Shown piece by piece: positions 1 to 15,200 of a stretch of 64,000 bases of DNA. The translations under genes and the position numbers were made by a program. Source of the DNA: Athripsodes cinereus (taxonomy: Eukaryota > Arthropoda > Insecta > Trichoptera > Leptoceridae); assembly GCA_947579605.1 (NCBI GenBank), contig OX388305.1, forward strand, positions 39,755,542-39,819,541, given 5' to 3'. Each line of letters opens with the position of its first letter. The first letter of the stretch is position 1. The notes beneath the pieces are model-generated. The model was not told the origin of the DNA. It ran no database searches and was given only the letters and a program-made list of their open reading frames with translations.

Positions 1-256
1 AAGCAAGCAGAAGAGATGCTAGCACAATGCCCCAATGGAACATTCCTCCTCAGGTTCTCTGATTCCGAGCTGGGGGGTGTAACGATAGCATGGGTTGGAG
101 AATCGAGTGAAGTATTCATGCTCCAACCGTTTACCTCCAAAGACTTTGCCATCCGCTCCCTGGCGGACCGCATATGCGACTTGTCTCACCTGGTCTCTCT
201 CTACCCGGACATCTCAAAGGATGTGGCCTTCTCCAAGTACTATACGCCCTTCCAAG
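1..256 (+). CDS. STAT: STAT SH2-domain exon (5' end outside window)
   Basis: The exon reads in frame from base 1 (KQAEEMLAQCPNGTF...). It carries the core of the SH2 domain: the GTFLLRFSDSE strand with the phosphotyrosine-binding arginine (AGG at 52-54), then VTIAWV, then SLADRICDL and the conserved FSKYYTPF near its end. It ends at a donor (ccaag|gtacac) after the first base of a codon. The ATG at 16 is an internal methionine, not a start. The acceptor is left of the window. Confidence 0.92.
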
Positions 257-3200
257 GTACACACTCAAACTTTCATATTCATAAAATACTTACTTTCTCC
301 CATTGTTTCCAAAAAGAAATATTGTGAATGTAAAAAATTTTCAACTTCATTGTTGGATATCTGAGGAAATGCTCAGCACAATGTCACCAGAAATTTGATA
401 TTATTGTACCTTAATATTTTTTATAGTGACATTTTAGTGCATATGTATCTATAGTACTTATTTTTCTTTATTAGTAAATATTATGGTGAATTTATTTTCC
501 GTGGTGAAAACAGTAGAGCACCCAGCAAAGAATTGGTCCCTCACTCTTGTCTGTAAGTTTCGAGTGTCCTGTATTAGTCAGGTGTACGAAAATAAATACA
601 TTTTACATCTCAAATTCAGCTATGAAGTTTGCCACCCATTGTGAAAGTCTTAATTTATTGTTGGCACAGTCGTGGTCATGATAAAATAGATTGATGTTTA
701 TTTTGTTTGTGCAGAGAACCAGCCTCAGATGAGTAATGGCTACGTGAAGCCTCTCCTGGTGACGCACGTCCCCGGCTGGGGGGGCCCCGTGGGATCGTTT
801 GCCGGCACCCCTCATCATCACTCAGCCTCCTACCTGCACAGTCCCGATCCACAGAGAGACACGCCCAGCGTTCACAGCAGGTAAACTTAACACTTTACTA
901 ACATTAAATTTACTAACTTAGGGATACAAAAACTATGAAGACTTCACCACTTGTTGTGTATATCATATAAATGCAAACTCACCTATTTCCACATATTGTG
1001 ATCTATTTTATACTAAATATTGGTAAAAATTGAGGATGATTCAAAATCCTTAAAAAATATTCTTCTAATCGAGCAACCTATTTCCAAACACGGACATCTG
1101 TCATCTTGGTCGAAATTGAGGTAAAGACTGATTCGGATAGAGTTTATCTCGTACTTTCGAATGGTATTATTTATAAGTGGTTTCAATGTACAGAAATAAT
1201 TAAAAATCGATGACAAAAATCAGTGTTTATTCCAAAATTGTACACCTACATTGTAGTTTAGTTGCAAAATTGGACAGCTGCATTATAAACCAATAGGAAA
1301 GAGTCATTTAAATCACGTGACCACTAAACTGTCATGGCGGATAGTCCGATAGTGGCTACCAAAGATTTTTTAGAAATATCATAGTTTTTCCCTTTTGCCC
1401 TTCATGTTCTCACTGAACATCACACCTGTAACTGTTACCGTTATCCTGGAACAGCTTTCTGATTTTTGTCATATTTACGAATTACTCTAAATAAAATGTG
1501 TTGTTGTATCTACAAATTCCTCAAAATTTTGTCACTAAAATGATTCTGACATATATAAGAATACAAATAAAATAATGTAATATATTTACACTGTAACATA
1601 TAACTAGGAGAGACGAAAATATGCACGGTGAAACACTAAAAACGCTCTCCTGAACAATTTACATTTTAGCAGATACGACTGTTAGTCAGAAAAGGGACGA
1701 TATGTATAAGGATGTATATTATTAGTGTTTGGGATAAAAAAAATAACAACAGTTAAATTCAGAGTAAAAAGTGTCCCTAGCTAAAAATCATCTAGGTGAC
1801 AAATGTCCGTGTTTGGGAATAGACTACTCGATTATATCCAATTGTTTTCACAAAGAGATCAAATGTGTTATACAATGCGTATAGATTGTATGACGTATAG
1901 ATTATAGCTACGAATAAACAAATAAATGTTTTATTTTATCTATTTTCCTCCATTTATAAATACAGAAAAAATCATTCGGTGTCTTTTTGTTTTGTCTATA
2001 TTTACAGTAAGAGGAAAAGAGACAAAGTTGAACATTAACTCAATCGTTGATTCGCAGCTTTGGTGCGGTGCGGTGCATTGTTCTTGTACTGTATTGACTG
2101 TTTTTTTTTATATGCATTTTAGAATATGAGAAATAAATGAACATTGTGTGTGTTTTCTCTCTTACAGTTTTCAGGGTTCCGTAATGCAGTTATAAACACA
2201 CCCTTTATCTCTGTGTCTCACTCTCATAGATTGAATTGTTACGATTGATTGGAAGATTATTATTATAATTGATTCATTATTTTATATTTTTACTATACTC
2301 TCTGATCCGACCGACAAAATCTCAACAGAAAATCCATTTGAATTGATTTTTTGACACAATCGAGTGTCGGAGACTGGATTTCACTTGCTCAGAAGTGTGG
2401 GTGTAAATTATCTGGAGATTTAAACCATTTTAGATGATTCAATCACGTCAATATAATTCGGAGTGAATAATTTATCTAGAATGATTTAAATCCAAAGATC
2501 TATGTTTGCGAATAATTTCGAAGCGACCCAAATTAATTAATTTTATTATTATTATTACTATAAGCTGTCAAGCAGGTAGCTAGATCTGATGTGCTTGATA
2601 TCCACACTGTTGATGTCACTCTATACTGTCAAGCCTGTTCTTGAACAAATTGGTTGCAACCACCGATTTTGTTAATGATATTGTCATCTTTCTATCAGCA
2701 GAAAGTTTACATATAACGATGGTTTAAAGCACAGAAGACACATGTCCACATTTGGCAGTTTAGAGAAAACAGGTTTTGAAAGTTTGAGATTCTTAATTAC
2801 ATAATTCACGAACTTCAAATTAATGCAGAAGGTGTTGAAAATCATAATCTTTGTTCTTTTTTAATGTCATTTATTACTTATTTTTTACTGTATTTTTAAC
2901 CAGAATGCCAAGAATTAGCATTTTTAGATGATGGTCATGGACATGTGTTTGGAAGTGTGATGGAAGTGCCACTCACGGCGACTTTTGGGATGCGTTTATG
3001 CGTGCACAGATGACACATGTCCGTCCTAAATGGACATGTGTTTTTTAGAATCTTCATATCTTATGTGACATGTTACATCTGTGCACAAAACAAAGTGAAT
3101 TTGTGGACATGTGACATTTGGTTTTTACTAAATATTTCAATAATGGTATTAAGATTGTTGGTAATATTTAATCAGGACATAGATGGCGTTGCAACCGATC

Positions 3201-6200
3201 TTGTACATGTATTAACTCATTTTACCTAAAAAGTGGACATGTGTCTTCTGTGCTTTAAACCATTGATATATCACGGCATATCCCACAAGCGCGACAGCCA
3301 GCAGACTAATTTTGTGTCGTAAACATGTAAGTTGTTTTCTACGTGCCAATAAAAAATGCAGAATGGTAGCTTGGAGTCATGCCTCATCGCTGAATTGATG
3401 AGGTTTTGTGTCTCATACATGTCTTGCAAAGAGCTGCCTTTAAGCATAGTGGAAGATTACAATATGTAATGGATTTTCCGTCGATATTCTGTCGGATGTG
3501 ATTAGGGGTGAACATATTGTGTACTATTATTTCTTTGTTATTTTTTTATGTGTAAATCAATGTTATATTTTTAATTAAATTTTTATACATACATAACAAT
3601 GTAGTAGGTAAGTGATTTATTATATCTTGATTGGTGCATTCTCAGAGACGAATTTGGGGCAGAATGTCGGGGGAGACGACTCTGCATGATTGACAGAAAA
3701 TAAACATTTTGAATATCCGACACTTTAACTCAACGGTTATAGTCAATGTATACGGTGCAATTTTGTATAGTACTTCCACCACGGTGACTATTAATCGCTA
3801 GTAATTTTTTTGGCAAGCTAGCTATCGCTTTTTACGCTAGCCTGATGATAAGAGCACAATCTCCTGAAAATCGACCTGCGATCAATTAAATCAAAGATAA
3901 TTGTTGTAAACTACAGGTGTTCCATCAATTCTAAGCAATTCTTTTTTTATCAATTTTTATAAATTTGTAAACATACCGATATACTTGTAATATTCGCAAA
4001 CTTCATCGGTCAAATATTTATGCAATGTACTACTACATAGTTTGTAATATGTGCCAAAAGACTATGTTTTGCTTGGTTAATAAATAAAATTTGGATGTGT
4101 GAACATACAAACAACTATTCTGCACAATCACCAGTTTGGAGCAAGATATATTTTACATTATTTATTGTGTTGGTGCAATAGCAGTAATAGAATTTTATTA
4201 CTGAATAAATATTGAAACCTGCATTTTGTTCTACTACTATAGATGAAAAAACGAGAGACTTCCTAATGTATTGATAGTGGCGTCTCTTTCGTTATTTAGT
4301 TTTTAATAGAAAACAAAATCTAATTTTAATTTATTCAAGACGATGATTATGATAAATTTAGACATTTGTATTCGGTTTGATTTTATTGGCGCTAACAATG
4401 TGGCAAAACATTTTTGAAATATTTGGTAATGGTTACTATGTACCTACTATATGTACCACATGAATTTTTAAAAAGTCACTTCCGGTTTCAACAATTCTAA
4501 GATGCGTCATCGACGAGTGTCAAACTAAAACTGAGTCAATAATGCATCTTGGTGTTGAAACCTGTAATGTTTTTTTTTAAATTTAAGTTGTGTAGTACAT
4601 AGTAACTATTACTAAATATTTAAAAAATAATGCATTCGGTTCTATTCTCTTCTCGGAGTGTATTGTTTCGGACCAAATTCGTCTCTGAGCGTGTCCCGCA
4701 TACGTGTGTGACATTTAAAATTAAATTTTTACTATTAATAATTATTATAATAATATTATGCATTGCATAGTCCTACTTAATGTGTTATTTTGTATTGAAT
4801 AATTTATCTTTACGAATTATTTTTATTGGAAAATATTCAGTATTATTATTAGTTTTTTTATATAGATAAAATATAAGTATAATGTGAAATAAATAATAAT
4901 ATCTCTATTGGACTATATGTCTATTGTATGTTAGTGTACATCAGACAGTTGTCAACTCTGTATTTTTCTCTAAGGCTAAATTCGCATGTAACGCGCGATC
5001 AAATTAAAAGAGAGTTCAGGTGTCGAGGTGAAAGTACTCGTCATTACGTCTTGTCAGTCTAGTTCGCGTTGACGCGCGTGCATGTAATTGGTTGTTGAGC
5101 ATTATAAGGATCTCTAGGCGCTCTATATAAAAACACATGTCAAAATTTTGCCATGTTGGCCTTAAGCTCTTTTAATATCGCATCAGAATGAACATTAATC
5201 TTGTAGTTTTCTTCAGGCGTTAACAAAATTTTGCCATGTTGGCCTTAAGCTCTTTTAATATCGCATCTGAATGAACATTAATCTTGTAGTTGTCTTCAGG
5301 CGTTAACGAAATTTGTAGATAGAAAGGTATGAGTTGAGAACATTTGATACTTCTTCAGTTTCACCATAAAATATTTGGAGAAAATTTTAATTAAAACTAC
5401 GCATGTCATCTTCTTCTGTAAGTACCCTGCCAGGTCCCCCCAACATTGGCGATCACTCTGGCATAGGCTTCTCTATCTTGCGCTGTCTGGAACAACTCCT
5501 CCACACCTCTCATTCCAGTCCAATCTCGTATATTGCGCTGCTAGATGTCTGCCTTCTGCCAGCCCCCCCCGTCGTCTCTATTTTGCCTGTAATAATCAAC
5601 CGCAAAATGTACTTTTCTCCACATTACATTATTTAGTATACTTTCCCATAGCTTTTGAGGTGTACTCTGTTTTTTGTAGATTTTTGAGGAGCTGTAAACT
5701 TTCATGATTTGAAAATAAACTGCATTTCTCAATGAAGTTATTCTTGAAGGGACACTACCAAATATGGTAAAGTTATCTTTTCTAAGCCTTATGTGGTAGT
5801 TTTGTGTGTCAAAATGTTCGCAAGGGTCAACGAGTTTCGAGAGATTTTCTACCAAATTTGTTGAAAATTGATTTTTTTTATTATTTTCGCTGGAGAGCGC
5901 TCTTAATCTTAGTAGGCTTGTGGTAAATTAATGTACTTTTAGTGATAATTCTTAACAAAAGAAACATTAACAAATGTAAATGAAAGATGAATGCATTACG
6001 AGGCGAGGCGAGGCGGTGTTAGAAATATTTGAACTGATTTGAATTGTAAGCCACTTTGTATGATTTGACGGTTGTGTGTTTGGTGCACAATACTCAGTCC
6101 TCTTTGTTCGTACTACGAAGGGTGACAGTTAAAGCTAGTTAGGTAGATTGTAAGTGTCACAAAATGATTATTATTATTATTACTGTCTGATGTCGCATTA

Positions 6201-9200
6201 CTCTCCAAAATATTTGTCGCATTTTGTTTAAGGTACGGTTACGTTGATTTTTTAAATTTTTGTATTCAGAGCAAGAAAGAAAAACTCCATGTTTCAATAG
6301 ACCACCAAAATTGGAGCATTTTGAAAAAAATTGTTTAGGTTATTAGTATTATTCTTTGACTCTTGTAGCATTTTTGACGTATGATGTATTTAGTATCATA
6401 GGACTGATATTTGTTTTATTGGGACGATCAAATATTTATTTCTTGTTGTGATCGCGTTTCTACAAATTCTCTCTGTACAGTGTGTTGTCATGTTCTGTCA
6501 ACAGTCCTAGCCAGTTTTTTCTTTCTTTTCCGTATTTATCCAATACTTTAAAGAACGTTGTCACACGTGGTTTGTCTGTGTAAGTGAACCCGGCTTATTT
6601 GTTTCCAGCATAATAATATATTTATTTGAATATTTTTTTCTTTTATATTTTGTCAACTTTATGTTCTCGTGGTATAAATTTTAGGATTGAAAAAGTGTTG
6701 CCATAATGAAATGGAATAATTGAATGATTTACTAATTTGGCTACAGATTGGTTGATTACTTAGTTGTATTTTGTTCCAAATATTAATCTTATATTCTTTT
6801 AAGGCCTATCTTGATTTAGATACTCTTTGATACAATACGTATGGTATTGATCTCATACACTGTGGAATACGTATGAGATTTTCTACGTTACTTCTTAGGT
6901 ACAATACATATTAAATCAATATTTTTGATTCAGTAATTCATTAATACGAATGTGTCCCAAATTCCTGGCTTGTTTAAAACTTGTACTAATTTCAAAAATC
7001 TTGGGATTCGTTAAATTTAATCACGAAAATTTCGGGACTAAAATACGACCGAGATCCCGGGATTGAGTCCGCTAGTCGTGCAAAGGTCAGATTAAATAAT
7101 CCACCTATGCGTTACTATAAGTTAAAATCTAATATATAAGATTAATATTGACAGATAATGAGTAAATGGGTTATTAGAAGTGACCATATATCGTGTATTT
7201 GTTGTCATCGTGATGTTAATTTGACTATCTTTTTTTTTGTACTTTTTGGTATTGTTGTAAGTATTTCTGTCGTCTTATCATCGTTGTTTGATGTCAATTT
7301 GTGTTTGTTGTCTGTCTGAGTGTATTTTGAAAAACTAAATATTTTACGATGAACCACATTCCAATCTGCTTTGGTAATGATCTCCACCTCCTCTCTATGT
7401 GAAGTTTTACTTATTATTAATAACAATTTACGATTGTTTCGATTGTGACAGTTTTGGTCACCTTGGTTCGTTTAACGCTTATATGTTTTTACATTTGTAT
7501 GTTTTTGATATAACTTTTATAAGTAGTATTAAATAAATATTCTGTTACATGTATCAATGTCTTAATAGCTAGTGAAAATTATTTCCACATTGTCGGATTA
7601 AGTGAAAAATACAGTTAGATATATATATCACATATTATGTATACATGATATTCTATATGTTGAGTGTTTTTATATTTATATTATTATACTGAATATAAAT
7701 GTTGATCTCTGTTAGGTGTTAATGGGATGCTCTTTATGTATTTTTTTATTATTAGTATTATATATTGTCAAAATGTTGCTATAACCTACGAATACTGTCA
7801 GTTTTAATAGAATCTGTATTCCTCCCAACATTATATCTTCGTCTTCTGAATCACAATCTACTGATTTGCAGGAATCCTGCCTTTGTTTCTCCCTTTCTCT
7901 CCCGTCAGTCCTTTCAGTACTACACATGTCCACCGTAGGTGATTTTCGGTGGGCATCTACTATAATTCCTACCCTAAGCCGTACCCTCAGCGATGGTAAT
8001 GAACAGACCTGGGTGTACGATATTGCGGCTTATCTAATTTGCTCATTGTATGTATTGATGCTACGTAATTTTAAAATGGACGTGGATGTTGATCCTAAAT
8101 AATGTAAAGCGCCCTTGAGGTGATATTATCTATATAAATTGTCATAATATTATTATTTAACCACTTAGCTGCTAGGTATTATGCATAAGTGACGTACACC
8201 CTGTGCTGAATAAATTTCCATGAAACTAAAAGTTAATGTAAATTCATTAATTATTGTAATTGTTACTTTTTTTTCTTACCACAGCTTACAGAATCATTAA
8301 TAGTAATTGGTAGCATCAAAAAACACTCTGACATCAACTAAGTTTATAAACAGTGAACAAACAAGAAATTGATACACCTTTGTTTTCATACAAAAGTACT
8401 AATATGGCGGCCGATTCGCACGGGAAGTAGACGACAAACATATCAATACTGACTTATACACTGTATGGATGTTGTGTAAGCGATGTTAATTTATCAAAGA
8501 AAAAGTCAAACTACTATCTGTTCTTTTTATTTTCTATGGTGTTTGTCATAGAAATGATTATTTTAACCATAAAGTACGATTACATGCATACATGTAATCC
8601 GTAGCTAAGTGGTTGAGAGGCAGTAAAATATATAAAAAGTTTTAGCACATGACGTATTCCCGGTCTTGTATATTTATATAATATTATTGTGTATTAAATG
8701 TGGTAATTTTCATATTGTCCATGTCGAGCTTATTTTGTGTATTGAAATATTTACTACTTTAACGAGTTTTTAATTTTACAAATGTGCTACATACTTGCTA
8801 CACGCATTACATTACCATTATTATTATTATTAGGATTACTAACAATGAATGTTGGACCACGTTTGGAATCTACGAATTTATATATATTTGTATGGTTTTT
8901 TGTTTTTGTTCTTTAATAAGAATTGAAAATGTTATTATTCTTCCCTCGAAGGTGCTTTATTCAGTGCTGATAAAATGTTGGAAACTCGATATGTAAGAAT
9001 GTTTAATTATTTAGTCAATATTTTCAATGTGCACACTTCTGATTTTATGGTGTAGAGAAGAATGGAGAACTCTTGCATTTATTAATAATTTTTAAAATGA
9101 AACACGATATATAGTTATTCCACTATTGACGTTATTAATTTTTGCGAGCCGGCTCTCATCGTCAGACAAAAGTAAAGTTTTACTTTAATATAACATAACA

Positions 9201-12200
9201 TGCATAGACAATTCACACAGATCGAGCTAGTCCCAAATTAGGATTGAATCTTGTATTATGGGTACTAACGCAACGATACACATATATACAATGCACTAAA
9301 CACATATACATCTAACAACACCCAGACCTAGGACAATTTGAAAAAGGTCATTCATCAATCTGCCCTGGCCGGGAATCGAACCCGGGACCTCGTGACTCAA
9401 AGGCAAGAGCGTTACCTCTACGCCACATCGGCCGCTTTTTTGCCTGACGATAAGAGCGGAAGCTCTTGAAAGCCGGCTTGCAAAAATTAATAAACTCAAT
9501 AGTGGAATAACTATATATCGTGTTTCATTTTAAAAATTATTAATATGAACTTCCACCAAGAACCGTCGGTCGATGAATTAAACTTTATCTTTCATTTATA
9601 AAAGATTTTAATTCTAACATTCAGAATGCTGAAAAAATCTAAGGCTTATCATTCCATGAAATTTGTTTTAAGGCCTAAATCACTTGCTTATTAGTAAATA
9701 GACTCGTGAAAAAATAAAGGTTTGTTTTGAATGTAATTGGAATTGGAATTCTTAATATGAGCTGTTCAGCATATTTTATTGATGTAATTAATGTGCTTAC
9801 ATTTTGTGATAGAAAAATGGCTTATTTTACACTCAATCTTGTCTTGACTGTTTTTTACAGAACGGTACTAATTTGTCTTTGTCAATAATTCACCAGCTGT
9901 TCAACATAATATTGTATTAATTATAGTTTAATAATGGAAATTTGATAGATTTAATAAGACTTTATTAGGATTTATTTAATTTATTTGATCGAGTTTCCAC
10001 TTGCTCTTACTTTTCGAAAAATGTTTGTGCCAAATTTTGCAAAGTAATTATTGATATATGTAATTATGTCTATGTACGCTAAGTCTTTATATATTGTTGT
10101 AATTCCATAATAGCCATCTATATATATATATTTTAAGGCGTTCCTTACTGCAGTTGTGTCATTTGCAATGACAACACTTTATATTTTTTTTTTACAATAA
10201 TTCACTTGTTTTTTCGCTATTAGCGGCGACTCACTCCCGTGCACATATTAAAAAACAACACAGTTCCGCTTGGGCACGGTGAAATATACAGACCAGTTTC
10301 TCTGTTTTGAGTTTCGTCATCAGATCATTGAGAAGTTAACGTCACGATTAGTTAATTTATCTATTGTTTGAATTGTTTAGTGTACTATTTTAAGGTTGTA
10401 ATCGTAGTTTATTTTTGTACATAAATATTTTTAATGTATTTTATTATATATAATAATTATTTCTATTGTTTTAAGTATTTCGCCAAAATGGCAGTAAAGT
10501 TATTAATTAGCATTTTTATATTATTTTTCGTAATAATTTTAACAATTCGTACTGCGTTTTATATTCTTTGTGATATTTTTAGTTTGTAAGATTATGATTT
10601 CTTCTGCATGAAGATGTGAATCAAGTTTCGAGAAACTGGTCTGTGTTATGCTTTTTACAGAAGTTGCTTTATTATTATTTTTATTCTTATAAATGTATGT
10701 ACGCGCGTGCGTTTTATTTTCGAGCATATTTAGTGTACTATATACCAAATTTTAATTATTGTTGTAATTATGTGTTTTTTAAAAAAGGGATGTGTTATTT
10801 GACAGACTAGTTATCTGTTTAAATCGTTAATACGATAACATAAAATGATAACAAAATTAAAGTCAATAGCTGTATCCACACTTAACAATTGAATGGTGCA
10901 GATCAATGTTCTGACTCAATTCTTCCTTCTATAAATATAGAAAAGAGACAAATAAACAATTAGTTTTATTTATTTCTTTTGTCCATGTATGCTACAGAAA
11001 AAAAAGGAAGGACTTTTCACACCCTTCATTTGCTAAATGTGGATACGGCTTATCTGGAGGCTTGGTGTATCTTCCGACACTTGAAGAGTTTAATTTTAAA
11101 CTATGAATCATTTTCTTTGTATACATTTATTCATGTCTATTATGAAAGAATTAAATAAAAATTTGATTGGAACATGCAGCCTTCATTGTGCGATAAACTC
11201 GCCCTCTGTACATTGAATTTATAATTGTTATTTTTATGCCACTATTTCACTATGTAATATTGTAACCAATGTACAGTAAAGAATAAAATAATTAAATAAA
11301 TAAATAAATAAAATATTTTACAGTTAAATTAAATTCCTATTAGTCAAATAACCTTCTTAATTATTATATATATTAACTATTATTATTGATGTGATTTTTG
11401 TAACAGTATACTATTACCAATCTATCTCATTGTCTATTCTGGAAGTGAGGCTGTTGTTTCCTGTCATAATAATAAATATATTAAACTATGTCATTGATTG
11501 TTACTCTAAAATGTTTGTGAGTTTATTTATCTTTTCGACAATGACAATGTATTGGACAACTTAGGATAAGAACTGGAATGGAGTAAAATTTATTATTACT
11601 ATTATTACTCAATGTGCTGTCGATGAGTTGGCGACACTGGTGTTGACATTTATATGAAATATTATACAGAATACTGTTAACGTTTAAACGAACAAATGAA
11701 CAGATTAGAACTTATTAACTTTAAATGAAATACTTAGCAGTTGTGTGAAATGTTGAACATGTTGCTGTGAACATTTTAATAGATTGTTATTAACATTTTT
11801 ACGAAATATTGAACAGACACTATTAGCAGTTGTGTGAAATGTTGAACATATTGCTGTAAGCATTTATTTGAAACAAATTGCTGTGAACATTTAAATAGAT
11901 TGTTGTTAACACTTTTACGAAATATTGAACAGATTACTGTTAACAGTTATACGTACTATTGAACAGATGGCTTTTAAGATTTTTAGAGATAAAATTAATA
12001 AACTCGCGCTAAGGAATTCAACAAATACCTTTTAACCCGAATTCTCCTAGTGTCCTCATATGAGGACGGAAACAATGTACATTAAAATTGACCATAACAA
12101 CTAAACAATAAGCGTGAGCATGTTGAAACATGAACTATCCTACAAGCAAGACCTTCCTCTTTATAAACAAATCATTGTATCTTTGATTTTAGTCATGGGT

Positions 12201-15200
12201 GGATGTGTGCATCATTTCAAAATTACCGTATTTTGAAAATTTACAAAAATTACGACCTCTTCCCGAAAGTATAAAAATATTTATTTTATACGTTTCTAAA
12301 TCTATAAAATATATATGTAGGTCAATTCATATATCATTAACGGATTAAGTGGCACAAATAATGTTTATTTATGTATAACCAGTGATGATATAACCTTGTT
12401 TAACTTTTACTGTCCTCATATGAGGACACTAGGAGAATCCGTGTAGTTTTCATAACATTTTTTCCTATACTATTATTCATATTGTCTTCCATGTTTTACT
12501 TATTTTTATATTTTAATCTCGTTTTAGACGTCTTTAATTAGAAGAAATACTAGTTCTACTAGAAAACGGTGATGAATATGATTAGACTCCTTGAGATATA
12601 TACATAGAACCTCCTGAAGTCAGCCAACTTACTGATGAAAATTCATACAAGGAAGATGGAGTGAATAACAATTGCCTGCCTGAAAACCAATTGTGAACAC
12701 CTTCGGAAAGACGGCAGCTTTTGAACCAAGGTGCTGGAGATATTTTTGATAACAATACGATATAAGAAGCCACATCAAGGCCAAAGTTAGAAAGATTGAG
12801 TCCACTTCAATAGACTTCCAAGTCTTCAGGGAAAACTTTGTATCCTAGCATCTCCTCCAAAATAAAAAACCAGCGTTATGAATGTTTTACCGAATTTGAA
12901 TTATTTGAGCTATTTTTGATAAGATTTCAAGTTCAGAGTATTGTATATCTAATATATGGGAAGACATAAATCTAAATAAGGATGAATGCCGATAATTTCT
13001 TGCTGTACTTATCGTATCGGAATACAATGTAATTCCAGGAAAAGCTATGTATTAGAGTAAAGGTGAAGATTTGTGCATTACTTAGTGTATGAAGCAACGA
13101 GAAGAGATAGTTTTGAAAATATTTAAAGATCTATTTGCTTTTTATCAAATAATGAGCTTGATAAAAAAGACAAATTGTACAACCTGAGACCGCTTATTGT
13201 TCACATATAATGAAAAATGCATGAAGATGTGCACTTCTAGCCAATCTATTTAACATGATGAACAATGGTTGAGTATTCTAGTTAGTATTTGAGAAAACAG
13301 ATGATAAAAAATAAACCCATACGAATTATCTGATCGATTTTGATCCTTGAAGAAAAATCTTTCAAAGAGATTTAGAAATGGAGAAAAAAAAATGGATAAT
13401 GTTCCTCCACTGTACTCCACTTATTGAACCAAAATAAATCTGACAAAAGAGAATTGCTCTACTACATACTCTGTAATAATTTATTTACATCGTTTTTGCT
13501 TACTGAATCGAGTTAAACCTTCAAAACGTTCGTTATTTATATTGGGGAAGATACCAGGACACAAAGTTTTCCCTGAAGACTTGGAAGTCTATTGAGGTGG
13601 ACTCAATCTTTCTAAATTTGGCCTTGATGTGGCTTCTTATATCGTATTGTTATTAAAAATATCTCCAGCACCTTGGTTCAAAAGCTGCCGTCTTTCCGAA
13701 GGTGTTCACAATTGGTTTTCAGGCAGGCAATTGTTATTCACTCCATCTTCCTTGTATGAATTTTCATCAGTAAGTTGGCTGACTTCAGGAGGTTCTATGT
13801 ACATATCTCAAGGAGTCTAATCATATTTATCACCGTTTTCTAGTATAACTAGTATTTCTACTAACTTAAAACGTCTAAAACGAGATTAAAATACAAAAAT
13901 AAGTAAAACGTGGAAGACAATATGAATAATAATATAGAAAAAAATACTATGAAAACTACACGGATTCTCCTAGTGTCCTCATATGAGGACACCTCATATT
14001 TCAGGAACGGATTTTCAAAATTAAAAAATAACACCACAGTGTCAAATCTTATCATATACTTAGAGTTTATACGTAATATAACATTTATTGGATAAGTATT
14101 TCTTATTCCCGGAGAATTCGGGTTAATGTTGTTATGAAAGATAATTGTCAGTGTGAAATATTATTATCTGTAGGAATTATATGAAAACATTTAAATGAAA
14201 AATTTAATGAATTTTTATCTAAATTTACACAAAGATTGTTGGTAATGTGAACAACATTCATTCGAAGAATTTAACAGTTGTACCACAACGACGAATCAGG
14301 GTATTTTTTATATGTTTTTGTATTAATGTTCTCTCTAAAATATTTTTGCTTCGTTGTTAACGACAATGTTGAATGTTATCGAAATATTTTTTTTTTCTAT
14401 TTGAAAATCTCAACCGTCCAGTTTATTACATGTGTATAATTTTGAACAGATGCGAACAAATTACATACGTAGTTTTGTCCTAAATAGGAATAATTTTGTT
14501 ATAGCATTGTCTGACAGAACTTATTCTTATTAAAAAACGTGGATCATACCGAGCAAACAATCAACCATTTTGGTCAGAGAAAAAACCGCATAATTTTTTT
14601 ATCTGATCAATGGTTTATCTGTTCGAAAATAATTTATTTATGAGCTTTTAGGTTGTCAAATATACAGGGAAATATTAATTTTATTCAATTGCTGTCAAAT
14701 TAAGAAAGAAATTAAGAACTTCTCGAATTAAAATAGATTTAAGAAATTTAGATAAATCGAAATATACACATAGGCAGTGACATATTGAAATTTAAAAAAT
14801 ATTTATATTATACTTAGTTAAAACAAATATTATATTTCTGACGTCTACGCTTGTTTCTAGATTGCTGTGACTGTGCACTTTTTATATTATTAAAAATATT
14901 TTTTACGCGCAACGATTATATCGCGTGATTGTACTGTTTCTATTGACTGCTCGGTTTTGGGGACCTGTAGAGAATGATTAGGTAGATATACTGTAGTGCG
15001 AAATTGTGCAGAAAGCTGGGTGGAATATGTATATTGTCTTAAATTTAAATTCAAATATTATTAGCGTATTTTCAAAACTTCAACGACAAGTTTATGTGAC
15101 ATGAAAATATTAATTTTGAATGGGTAATTATTGTATTACGATAACTTTTTATATCAATATGTTTTATACAATTTTAACTTTGAGTTTTTGTACACTCAGA

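Noticed and set aside
7872..7941. Another phase-compatible STAT terminal exon after the acceptor at 7871
   Set aside because: It would give a ~22-residue tail, but the sequence lies in a GC-richer block that looks like a dispersed repeat ending in GCGCCCTTGAGGT. With the similar case at 8286 it shows how often chance acceptors fit.
8286..8300. Phase-compatible STAT tail (SLQNH) after a very good acceptor at 8285
   Set aside because: Only five residues and 6 kb further than the 2168 candidate; no other support.
9361..9435. tRNA gene on the minus strand
   Set aside because: A and B boxes are present, but the acceptor stem does not close and the unit continues into a repeated body; it is a SINE head.
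9296..9499. 67-codon minus-strand frame
   Set aside because: It spans a SINE head and the flanking TIR element; the translated phrase is SINE-derived.
12582..12773. Two identical 63-codon frames at 12582-12773 (minus) and 13629-13820 (plus)
   Set aside because: They are the same antisense frame in the two palindromic arms of the piggyBac relic, not a duplicated gene.
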